From JAKBCQ01 sp021807585 (GTDB lineage: Bacteria; Planctomycetota; Planctomycetia; Isosphaerales; Isosphaeraceae), in assembly GCA_027325115.1 (NCBI GenBank), contig DAHWFG010000115.1, positions 1 through 13,870 on the forward strand: a DNA stretch of 13,870 bases, read 5' to 3'. The notes under the pieces are model-generated. The model was not told where the DNA came from. It did no database searches and was given only the letters and a program-made list of their open reading frames with translations. Below are positions 8,057-13,870 of this stretch, piece after piece (within the stretch, counting starts at the first letter, position 1; the number at the start of each line of letters is the position of its first letter). Made by a program: the position numbers and the translations under genes.

Positions 8057-8464
8057 GGAACATCCGTAAGTGCGAAAAGGGATCGATCGCAGATTCGTCT
8101 CAATCTCTCTCTATTGTGCGCCCGAATTCGGTCGATTCGCCAGTGACTCGTCGCGGGAACGATCGCGACAAAGCCGCGCCGCGGTATCGATCAACGGAGA
8201 TCGAAATGCAAGACTAAACATTCAGGCGCTTGATGGCGGCTCGACGATGAGGCGCGGTTCGAGTTCGACGGAGTTGACGGTGATCGAATCGTGGGGAACT
8301 GTTGTGCGTGGGGTTCGCGGTTCCAAGGATTCGAGAAACCGGATCGATGTTGGATTTTGGCGACAAAGAATTTGCGGGAGTCGGGTCTTTCGGGTAGGAT
8401 GAATTCTCTTCCCGTAGCGATCTTCTTGATATTTTATTGACGAATTCGGTTGGGGCGCATTCCG
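8057..8464. other. Divergent intergenic region between kinase and FHA genes
   Basis: These 408 bp separate the kinase (minus) from the FHA gene (plus) and must hold the promoters of both. A plausible promoter for the FHA side lies at 8372-8400. I found no convincing -35/-10 pair for the kinase, and open frames inside are arginine-rich and look non-coding. Nothing else is recognisable. Confidence 0.5.
8372..8400 (+). promoter_or_regulatory. Putative promoter of the FHA gene
   Basis: TTGCGG (8372-8377), a 17-bp spacer and TAGGAT (8395-8400) lie about 65 bp upstream of the ATG at 8465. The -10 hexamer is identical to the one proposed for the DUF1559 gene. The -35 match is weak. Confidence 0.35.
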
Positions 8465-9130
8465 ATGCCGTTTCAATTGGTCGTGGTACAAGGTCGATCT
8501 CGCGCCAAGGTCGTTCGACTGGGTGCGGGTTCGTCGACGATGGGCCGGCAGCAGGGATGCCAGGTTCGGATCAATTCGTCGCAGGTGAGCCGGAAGCACT
8601 GCGAGCTGTTCGAGAAATTGGGGCACTTGCTCGTCAAGGATTTGGGGAGCTCGAACGGAACGTTTGTTAACGGTAAGAAGATCAACCAGCAGCAGGTATT
8701 GGAAATCGGCGATGAATTATCGATCGGGCCGATTCGATTTCGGGTCGAGAAGTTGGACGCGGCGGCGAAGCCCGCCGATCAGCCCGCGGAAGTCGCGGTA
8801 GCCGGGGCGGGCGCGGTCGCGTCGGCGAGCCCCGACGACGCCGAGTACGAGATCACGTTCGACGACGAACCTGGCGACGATGCGACGCAGCTCGTGACCG
8901 ACGCGACGGCTCATTCCAAGCCCGCACCGAAGCCCGCTCAACAACCCGCCGCCGCAGCCGCTCCGGCCCCTGCTCCGGCCTCTGCTCCGGCGCCGCCCGC
9001 GGCCGCTCCGGCTCCCGCTCCCGCTCCGGCGGTCGCCGAGCCCGCGGAACCCCCCGTGCACGAGATGGGCGACGACGCCGTCGCCGACTTCTTGCTCGGA
9101 ATTGAACTTGACGATGACGACAAGGTGTAA
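8465..9130 (+). CDS. FHA-domain phosphothreonine-binding protein with Pro/Ala linker and acidic tail
   Basis: This 221-residue cytoplasmic protein should bind phosphothreonine peptides. The FHA domain fills residues 3-98 with the key residues intact: G27-R28, S42-RK-H45 and SSNGT (62-66, N64). Next come an acidic segment (123-140), DATQLVTDATAH, and a Pro/Ala-rich low-complexity linker (about 152-197). The ordered-looking acidic end, MGDDAVADFLLGIELDDDDKV (from 201), may be a docking peptide. ATG 8465 is preferred over the in-frame TTG at 8450 because GGGG lies about 8 nt upstream and the FHA strand starts right after it. The gene is head-to-head with a Ser/Thr kinase, suggesting a kinase-reader pair. 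The threonine after acidic residues at 141 recalls kinase sites in small FHA regulators such as GarA, but that is speculation. Confidence 0.92.
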   Translation: MPFQLVVVQGRSRAKVVRLGAGSSTMGRQQGCQVRINSSQVSRKHCELFEKLGHLLVKDLGSSNGTFVNGKKINQQQVLEIGDELSIGPIRFRVEKLDAAAKPADQPAEVAVAGAGAVASASPDDAEYEITFDDEPGDDATQLVTDATAHSKPAPKPAQQPAAAAAPAPAPASAPAPPAAAPAPAPAPAVAEPAEPPVHEMGDDAVADFLLGIELDDDDKV

Positions 9131-9249
9131 TCGCAGGCGCTTGGCCCAAAATGGCTCGATCGATCGACGTTCGACTCGATTCCGCGCCTCGTTCTTAAAC
9201 CCATGGGATTCGCAATGTTGATTCGCGAAAACATTCGGGCGTAATTGTG

Positions 9250-9277
9250 TTGACCCCGCGTTAAAAACGCTAAAAAT
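9250..9277 (+). promoter_or_regulatory. Putative promoter with embedded palindrome upstream of the XRE/S24 regulator
   Basis: TTGACC (9250-9255) matches the -35 consensus at five of six bases. AAAAAT (9272-9277) is a weak -10 at 16 bp. The palindrome GCGTT-AAA-AACGC (9258-9270) fills the spacer between them, a position where a bound repressor would block RNA polymerase. It is a candidate autoregulatory operator for the gene starting at 9340. Confidence 0.35.
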
Positions 9278-9339
9278 AACCTATTGAATTCTTGCGAGGC
9301 TCGAACGGTTTACCCACACTTTTCATAAGGCAAGGCGCC

Positions 9340-10155
9340 ATGGCGCGGCGTAAGAATCCTCCTGAATCGATCCGAGTGAAATGCGATCTCGCCGAAAGGC
9401 TCCGCGGAGTTCGCACCGATCTGTTCGGCGAACGGGGCGGACCCGAACTGGCTCGGCGGTTGGGAATACCCGTTCGGACGTGGTATAATTACGAATCGGG
9501 AGTGACCGTTCCCGCCGAGGTGATCCTCCGGTTCGTCGAGATGACTGCGGTCGAACCCGCGTGGCTGCTCGACGGCAAAGAGCCGAAATATCGCTCGTCG
9601 AAGCCCGCGGTGCGATCCGAGGAAACGCCGACCACAGTTGAACAATTGTTGCGTTCCGCGCTTCGTCAACTTGAGGAACGTGAGCAATCGAATCGGATCG
9701 ACGGGTTGGAGAACGGCGATCTTTCGCGCAAGCTCGATTATCTTTTTCCCGCGGAACGCGATCTTATCCTGTTGGGAGTGGAAGGACGCGAGACCGAACT
9801 GCTGACGGCTTCGGCGGGTCCGCGTTACGAGGCGGCGCGGGATGAATGGCTCGCGGCGCGGCGTGATCTTCGCTGCGCTCGGATCGAAGGCGACGCGATG
9901 GCGCCGATCGCCGCGAACGGCGCGTATATCGCGTATTCGGCGATCGAGGAATCTCCCGAACAACTCGACGGTAAAATGGTCGCGGCGCGATACGAGGGCA
10001 AAACGATCGTCCGCCTGCTGAGCGTTTCGGGAGGTTACGCGCTGTTGCGCGCCGAGAACGAGGCGTTCGAACCCGCCACGATCCTCATCAATATCCAAAC
10101 CGATTGGGAAGCCGCCAAGGTGCGCCGCGTGCTCTGGATCACGACGCCGCATTGA
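9340..10155 (+). CDS. XRE-family regulator with catalytically inactive S24/LexA-like C-terminal domain
   Basis: This 271-residue protein is a likely DNA-binding regulator. ATG 9340 is chosen over the upstream in-frame TTG 9292 because AAGG motifs (9327-9330, 9332-9335) precede it and the protein begins with a basic stretch normal for the family. The helix-turn-helix spans about 16-80, with ELARRLGIPVRTWYNYESG and WLLDG typical of XRE/CI proteins. A charged linker (90-150) follows. The C-terminal half (about 178-266) reads like an S24/LexA dimerisation-peptidase domain: EGDAMAP, GAYIAYS, LDGKMVAARYEGKTIVRLL and AENEAFEP. The nucleophilic serine of GDSM is alanine (A186) and the catalytic lysine of VKRL is arginine (R225), so self-cleavage should be lost. 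It may be a stable repressor or respond to a ligand or partner. Target genes are unknown; the palindrome in its own promoter is one candidate. Confidence 0.85.
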   Translation: MARRKNPPESIRVKCDLAERLRGVRTDLFGERGGPELARRLGIPVRTWYNYESGVTVPAEVILRFVEMTAVEPAWLLDGKEPKYRSSKPAVRSEETPTTVEQLLRSALRQLEEREQSNRIDGLENGDLSRKLDYLFPAERDLILLGVEGRETELLTASAGPRYEAARDEWLAARRDLRCARIEGDAMAPIAANGAYIAYSAIEESPEQLDGKMVAARYEGKTIVRLLSVSGGYALLRAENEAFEPATILINIQTDWEAAKVRRVLWITTPH

Positions 10156-10180
10156 TCTTGTGATAAGAAAATATCAAGAT
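10155..10180. terminator. Possible AT-rich terminator hairpin between convergent genes
   Basis: ATCTT (10155-10159) pairs with AAGAT (10176-10180) and GATA (10162-10165) with TATC (10172-10175), giving a bulged 9-bp stem. It nearly fills the 26-bp gap between the regulator and PII genes. It is AT-rich and therefore weak, but the position suits a shared terminator. Confidence 0.35.
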
Positions 10181-10181
10181 A

Positions 10182-10544
10182 TTAGTCTATGTAATCATCG
10201 TGACAGGGAAGGACGAGGATTTTCCCGTCCCCCATTCGTCCGGTGCGCGCCGAGGCGACGATCGCCTTGATCGCGGCCTGGGTTTGATCGGCGGTGACGA
10301 AGAGTTCGATTTCGACTTTGGGGAGGAACGACGCGTTGTATTCGCTTCCCAGGTAGCGATGAAGCTGGTGTTTTTGCCGTCCGAAACCCATCACCTCGCG
10401 AACCGTGCCGCCGACGATCTCGACCGATTCGAGCGCCGAGAGCACGGCGCGTGCTCGAAACGGTTTGACGAGCGCGATGAGCCGCGTCAGTTTGGGTTCG
10501 CTCGCGGTTTTATCGTTCGGTTTCGGTGAGGGGTCGCTTGACAA
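10182..10544 (-). CDS. PII-family signal protein (GlnB/GlnK-like) lacking the C-terminal C-loop
   Basis: PII proteins are cytoplasmic trimers that sense ATP/ADP and 2-oxoglutarate and control nitrogen or carbon metabolism. Residues 19-113 show the family clearly: LTRLIALVKPFR, then VREVMGFGRQK, then the T-loop with Y64 and Y69 (E. coli Y46 and the uridylylated Y51), FLPKVEIEL, and the B-loop TGRMGDGKI (101-109). The frame is open to GTG 10607, but TTG 10544 is preferred. GGAG (10553-10556 on the minus strand) lies 8 nt upstream of it, and the resulting 120-residue length is close to the usual 112. The protein ends at VLPCHDDYID and lacks the RIRTGE segment whose arginines help bind nucleotide. 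Downstream DNA leaves no room for it before the convergent gene. No amtB or glnA lies nearby. It may be a PII-like variant with altered nucleotide binding. Confidence 0.85.
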   Translation of the reverse strand: MSSDPSPKPNDKTASEPKLTRLIALVKPFRARAVLSALESVEIVGGTVREVMGFGRQKHQLHRYLGSEYNASFLPKVEIELFVTADQTQAAIKAIVASARTGRMGDGKILVLPCHDDYID

Positions 10545-10558
10545 GAGAATAGCTCCGG
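10545..10558 (-). promoter_or_regulatory. Ribosome binding site that decides the TTG start of the PII gene
   Basis: On the minus strand CCGGAG precedes TTG 10544 with 8 nt between GGAG and the codon. Neither the upstream GTG 10607 nor the sequence between gives a comparable site, and the extra 21 residues from that GTG have no counterpart in PII proteins. Confidence 0.5.
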
Positions 10559-10642
10559 GGATGATGAAGAGAGATCGGGTCGATCGGTGATGCGCGCCGC
10601 CGATCACGGCGTTCCACTCTATCCAAAGTCGTTAGGTGAAAC

Positions 10643-11335
10643 ATGCGTCGGTTTTGGCTTTTCTTTGCGGTCACGCTCGTGTCGACCTTCGCGGGTTGCG
10701 ACGCCGATTACAACCGAAGACTCGCGAGCGCGACCGACAACATCAAATTCGTGGCTCGGATCAACAAGAATTTAACCGAAGCGCCGACGAGCCCCGGTTT
10801 CGATCAGATTCCGCTGTTCGTCCGCCCTCCCCGACCGATGGCGCTTGCGCAGGAGTTTCAGCTCGCCGCGGTTAACGTTCCCGGCCAGTTCGATCTCGCG
10901 GCGACGTTTCTCGACCCCCAGGACGACAAATTGCACGTGCTGGCGCGGTTCAAAAAGGCGCGCCGAACCGCCAAAAACGCGCCTCCGCCCCAGCCCCGCG
11001 GTCCGTTCAAAGCCGAAATTATGGGAATCCTCGGCGGCGTTTACGGCGTGACGGGGGGTAAATTCAATCCCGATAAGCAAAGCCCCAATACATTTGAACG
11101 TATGGATATTAAGTTGCAAAATGATCGGTTCGCGCAAGTGTATTTATACAATCGAGGCGATCTCGACGTCGCCTTGATCTGGGATTACCCGAATTCGCAG
11201 AAGGCGGCGTTGGCTTCGAAGATCGTCCTTTGCCTCAAATCGTTCGCGGTCGGACCGCGCGCCAAAAGTTCGTTCTCGGGGAACCTGCTGCAAGACGAAG
11301 CCGCGCCGGGAACGGGGGGCGCTGTGTCGTTTTAA
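10643..11335 (+). CDS. Small predicted lipoprotein of unknown function
   Basis: This is a 230-residue exported lipoprotein. The ATG has AGGTGA at 10634-10639. The signal peptide is MRRFWLFFAVTLVSTFAGC, with a lipobox (F-A-G-C) at 16-19. Cysteine 19 would be lipidated and is followed by aspartate, which in E. coli keeps lipoproteins in the inner membrane; whether this holds in planctomycetes is not known. The mature part has no motif I recognise. It contains FVRPPRPMALAQEFQLAAVN, a basic-Pro patch (KKARRTAKNAPPPQPRG, about residues 109-125) and a beta-rich C-terminal half with FAQVYLYNRGDLDVALIWDYP. It has the look of a lineage-conserved planctomycete lipoprotein, but I cannot assign a role. 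It is transcribed divergently from the PII gene across a 98-bp spacer. Confidence 0.8.
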   Translation: MRRFWLFFAVTLVSTFAGCDADYNRRLASATDNIKFVARINKNLTEAPTSPGFDQIPLFVRPPRPMALAQEFQLAAVNVPGQFDLAATFLDPQDDKLHVLARFKKARRTAKNAPPPQPRGPFKAEIMGILGGVYGVTGGKFNPDKQSPNTFERMDIKLQNDRFAQVYLYNRGDLDVALIWDYPNSQKAALASKIVLCLKSFAVGPRAKSSFSGNLLQDEAAPGTGGAVSF

Positions 11336-11395
11336 ATCCCCCCACGGCTTCGTCTGAAGCCCCGAGAGCGATCGATTGAAAGCGACGGGGGATTT
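11334..11395 (+). terminator. Branched hairpin directly after the lipoprotein stop codon
   Basis: AAATCCCCC (11334-11342) pairs perfectly with GGGGGATTT (11387-11395). Inside, GGCTTC (11346-11351) and GAAGCC (11356-11361) form a second stem with a GTCT tetraloop. The outer stem overlaps the stop codon. No T tract follows apart from the TTT in the stem, so it may be a terminator or an RNA-stabilising 3' structure. Confidence 0.4.
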
Positions 11396-11694
11396 CTCGG
11401 AAAAGCCCGCGGCGTCGATTGGAAGCCCTGGAGGGGGTCTGAAAAGCGGCGTCGCGATCGAGATAATCGGGTCGCCGCGAGCGAACGCGAACGCATCATT
11501 CGGCGTCAATCTTCAAGTCGGCGATCGCGGTCCGCCTTGTCTCAACCCGATGCTTTTGGGTACATTGGACGAGTCGCGGCCGAGCGGGCCGCCCCGCGTC
11601 GGGGCGAATCCGGACCGTTGGATCTCGCTAAGAGTCATTCATAACTGGACAACTGAATCGGTATCGTCGTTGTTTCCGCCGCGCGTCGCCCCAT
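11336..11694 (+). other. Intergenic region upstream of typA, 359 bp
   Basis: The first 60 bp hold the branched hairpin after the lipoprotein gene. A possible promoter lies at 11537-11566, leaving a leader of about 120 nt before typA. An open plus frame from TTG 11376 runs through the spacer into typA in another frame; its composition does not convince me that it is a gene. No riboswitch-like fold was recognised. Confidence 0.5.
11537..11566 (+). promoter_or_regulatory. Putative promoter of typA
   Basis: TTGTCT (11537-11542) and TACATT (11561-11566) are 18 bp apart, each matching four of six consensus bases. They lie about 130 bp upstream of the typA start. Confidence 0.3.
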
Positions 11695-13548
11695 ATGGTT
11701 CTTACAGAAAATCCCATGATAAGACGAGAAGACATCCGCAACGTCGCGATCATCGCGCACGTCGATCACGGTAAAACGACGCTGGTCGACGCGATGCTGC
11801 GTCAGTGCGGTCAATTCCGCGCCGGCCAGCTTCAAGGCGATCAGATCCTCGATTCCAACGACATCGAGCGGCAACGCGGGATCACGATCTGGGCGAAGAA
11901 TATCGCGATCAATTACGGAACGACCAAGATCAACCTGATCGACACCCCCGGCCACGCCGATTTTGGCGGCGAGGTCGAACGAACGCTGCAAATGGCGGAC
12001 GGCGCGCTCGTGCTCGTCGATTCGTTCGAGGGTCCGATGCCTCAAACGAAATTCGTCCTCCGCAAGGCGTTTTCGAACGGGCTTCGGCCGATCGTCGTGA
12101 TCAACAAGGTCGATCGCCCCGACGCCCGCCCGCTCGAGGTTCTCAACGAAATCTTCGATACGTTCGTGGAGCTCGGCGCCGACGAGGGGCAGCTTGATTT
12201 CGCCTACATTTTCGCGTCGGGCAAGGCGGGATTCGCTTCGCACGATCCCGAGGCTCGCGAGGGAGACATCAAACCCCTCTTCGATTTGATCCTCGAACGC
12301 GTTCCCGGACCCCTCGTCGCCCCCGACGATCCGCTCCAGATGCTTTGCACCACGCTCGATTATTCCGAATACGTCGGCCGGATCGCGATCGGCCGCATCG
12401 TCTCCGGAACGGTGCGTCAGGGACAAAAAGCGGCGCTCATGAAAGCCGGAGGCGTGATCCACCCCGGAACGATCGATCGCGTGCTCGTGTTTAATAAACT
12501 TGAACGTGTGGAAGTCTCCGAGGCTTCGGCGGGCGACGTCGTTGCGATCGTCGGGTTGAGCGGTGTGGATATCGGCGATACGATCGCCGACGGCGAGCGT
12601 CCCGTCGCGCTTCCTCGGATCGAAATTGACGAGCCGACGTTGAGCATGCTGTTCACGGTGAACGATTCTCCGCTCACCGGCGAGGGGCGTTTCCTGACGT
12701 CGCGCCATTTGAAAGAGCGGCTCGATCGCGAGCTGCAATCGAACGTCGCGCTTCGCGTCGAGCCGACCGAGGATCGCGATTCGTTCCAGGTTTCGGGGCG
12801 GGGATTGTTGCATCTTTCGGTATTGATTGAAATGATGCGTCGCGAGGGTTACGAACTCGCGGTGGGCAAGCCCGAGGTCATCACCAAGATGATGGGGGGG
12901 ATCGAACACGAACCGTACGAATATTTGGTCGTCGACGTCCCTCACGGCCAGATGGGCCCGGTGATGGAACTTGTCGGCTGCCGCCGCGGCGAGCTTTCTC
13001 GGATGGACGTCAAAGGCGCGTACGCTCATCTTGAGTTTTTGATTCCCGCGCGCGGTCTCCTCGGTTTGCGGACGCGGCTTTTAAGCTCGACGCAGGGGGA
13101 GGCGATCATGCATCACAACTTCCACGGATATCAACCCTTTAGGGGAGAGATTCCGCGGCGGATGAACGGCGTGATGATCAGCATGGTCGCGGGCCAGGCG
13201 GTCGCGTTCGCGCTCGACGGTCTGCAACAACGCGGAGTCATGTTCGTCGAACCCGGCGACGATATCTATGAAGGAATGATTATCGGCGAAAACGCGCGCG
13301 ACGACGACATGGTCGTCAACCCGTGCAAAGAAAAGAAGTTGACGAACATGCGCGCCTCGGGTTCGGATAAGAACATCCTTTTAAAACCGCCGCGTCGACT
13401 GACGCTCGAGATCGCTCTCGAATACATCGAATCGGACGAGTTCGTCGAGATCACCCCGTCCAAGATCAGGCTGCGGAAGAAGCACCTTTCCGAAGAGGCG
13501 CGGAAACGTTCGGGACGGAGCCGAGGCAAAGTGGCCGCTTCTTCGTGA
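11695..13548 (+). CDS. typA: Translational GTPase TypA/BipA
   Basis: TypA is a ribosome-associated GTPase of the EF-G/LepA class that helps in 50S assembly and stress adaptation. All G motifs are present: G1 HVDHGKTT (22-29), G2 RGITI (T64), G3 DTPGH (83-87), G4 NKVD (137-140) and G5 SGK (175-177). Domain II, the EF-G-like alpha/beta domains and the TypA-specific C-terminus follow, with GLLGLRTRLLSSTQGEAIMH and NPCKEKKLTNMRASGSDKN as family hallmarks. The length (617) is typical. The start is uncertain. ATG 11695 gives MVLTENP ahead of the usual beginning, whereas the in-frame ATG 11716 (MIRREDIRNVAIIAHVDHGK) aligns better with known TypA N-termini. Neither has a clear Shine-Dalgarno. The last codons include part of a 14-bp direct repeat. 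It appears to be a monocistronic housekeeping gene. Confidence 0.96.
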   Translation: MVLTENPMIRREDIRNVAIIAHVDHGKTTLVDAMLRQCGQFRAGQLQGDQILDSNDIERQRGITIWAKNIAINYGTTKINLIDTPGHADFGGEVERTLQMADGALVLVDSFEGPMPQTKFVLRKAFSNGLRPIVVINKVDRPDARPLEVLNEIFDTFVELGADEGQLDFAYIFASGKAGFASHDPEAREGDIKPLFDLILERVPGPLVAPDDPLQMLCTTLDYSEYVGRIAIGRIVSGTVRQGQKAALMKAGGVIHPGTIDRVLVFNKLERVEVSEASAGDVVAIVGLSGVDIGDTIADGERPVALPRIEIDEPTLSMLFTVNDSPLTGEGRFLTSRHLKERLDRELQSNVALRVEPTEDRDSFQVSGRGLLHLSVLIEMMRREGYELAVGKPEVITKMMGGIEHEPYEYLVVDVPHGQMGPVMELVGCRRGELSRMDVKGAYAHLEFLIPARGLLGLRTRLLSSTQGEAIMHHNFHGYQPFRGEIPRRMNGVMISMVAGQAVAFALDGLQQRGVMFVEPGDDIYEGMIIGENARDDDMVVNPCKEKKLTNMRASGSDKNILLKPPRRLTLEIALEYIESDEFVEITPSKIRLRKKHLSEEARKRSGRSRGKVAASS

Positions 13549-13563
13549 CGGCCGCTTCTTCGT
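13533..13563 (+). repeat. 14-bp direct repeat spanning the typA stop codon
   Basis: GGCCGCTTCTTCGT occurs at 13533-13546 and again at 13550-13563, a 17-bp period. The first copy encodes the last residues of TypA and its final T begins the TGA stop. It looks like a short tandem duplication, possibly from replication slippage. Confidence 0.8.
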
Positions 13564-13565
13564 AA

Positions 13566-13588
13566 GGCGAGAGGATTCTCGCCGATTT
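13566..13588 (+). terminator. Rho-independent terminator of typA
   Basis: GGCGAGA (13566-13572), loop GGAT and TCTCGCC (13577-13583) form a perfect 7-bp GC-rich hairpin 17 bp after the stop codon. GATTTTG follows. The short T run is the only weak point. Confidence 0.65.
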
Positions 13589-13761
13589 TGTCGATCACGC
13601 GGCTCGGGGCGCTTCTTGATCGCGATCGAGAAGCGCCCGAACGCTCGTAGGCCGTTCCGAACGAACGTCGGTTTGTATCGACACGTGCCGATTCCAAGAT
13701 TATTCATCGATCGAGATGTTTTTAAATGGAAAAATCGATTCCCCGCTGAAACTGAAAAGTC

Positions 13762-13791
13762 TTGCAAGTGCTTGGAAGGGATCGGTATAAT
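13762..13791 (+). promoter_or_regulatory. Sigma70-like promoter of the gene at the right edge
   Basis: A perfect TATAAT (13786-13791) has TTGCAA (13762-13767) 18 bp upstream, in an AT-rich stretch. Transcription would start near 13798, giving a leader of about 30 nt to the GTG at 13829. Confidence 0.6.
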
Positions 13792-13828
13792 TGATTTAAT
13801 GTCTTTCGTTGATTAAGGAGCCTTCGCG

Positions 13829-13870
13829 GTGAACCGGTTCGATCTTCGTCGACTCGCCGAGGAAAGGCTC
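13829..13870 (+). CDS. Start of an unidentified gene, cut by the window end
   Basis: Only 14 codons are visible, reading MNRFDLRRLAEERL from a GTG start. The start is well supported by AAGGAG (13815-13820) 8 nt upstream and by the TATAAT promoter. The visible peptide is basic and helical-looking and is too short to assign to a family. Confidence 0.6.
   Translation, partial: MNRFDLRRLAEERL

Noticed and set aside
8070..8402. Plus-strand frame of 110 codons between the kinase and FHA genes
   Set aside because: Arginine- and serine-rich composition typical of non-coding frames in GC-rich DNA, and it lies over the expected divergent promoters.
11376..11774. Plus-strand frame of 132 codons before and overlapping typA
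   Set aside because: TTG start without a ribosome site, overlap of 80 bp with typA in another frame, and an arginine-rich end that is a shadow of typA.
11635..13029. Long minus-strand frame opposite typA (464 codons)
   Set aside because: TypA is unmistakable on the plus strand; the opposite frame is an antisense shadow of its codon bias.
13616..13816. Plus-strand frame of 66 codons after typA
   Set aside because: It covers the promoter and Shine-Dalgarno of the gene at 13829, and shows no ribosome site or recognisable protein features.

Overview
The window looks like chromosomal DNA of a planctomycete, most likely Isosphaeraceae-like. This rests on several lineage signatures together. There is a DUF1559 prepilin-like protein with the C-terminal H-x(9)-DG motif. 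There is a secreted beta-helix protein with an N-terminal LERRELMA motif, a relative of the planctomycete LEPR-XLL signal. There is also a Hanks-type Ser/Thr kinase with a membrane tail next to an FHA protein. The DNA is rich in TCG, CGA and GCG codons, and genes are separated by long spacers rather than packed in operons. No tRNA, rRNA, transposase, phage gene or CRISPR array was seen.

Layout. Bases 1-4989 hold two surface or secreted beta-helix genes on the plus strand: the 3' part of a GGA/GGG-repeat (Pmp-like) protein, then a 1019-residue protein whose beta-helix is interrupted by about 340 residues of HAF-like repeats. Bases 5170-6213 hold a DUF1559 pseudopilin-like gene split by one in-frame TGA. 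Bases 6272-8056 (minus strand) encode a Ser/Thr kinase with a six-helix membrane tail. An FHA protein (8465-9130) is transcribed divergently from it, so the two may be a phospho-signalling pair. Bases 9340-10155 encode an XRE regulator with an S24/LexA-type C-terminal domain that lacks both catalytic residues. Convergent to it is a short PII-family protein (10182-10544, minus strand) that lacks the usual C-terminal C-loop. A small lipoprotein (10643-11335) follows, then the translational GTPase TypA/BipA (11695-13548). A new gene starts at 13829 and runs off the window.

How the genes relate. I see no single multi-gene operon. The left third is cell-surface material. The middle and right are regulatory: kinase plus FHA, a repressor-like protein and a nitrogen or energy sensor. 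TypA is a conserved housekeeping gene. The observations most worth checking are the catalytically dead S24-type regulator, the PII protein without a C-loop, the HAF-like insertion inside one beta-helix coil, and the single nonsense codon in the pseudopilin gene. I do not see a clearly new multi-gene defence or metabolic system.
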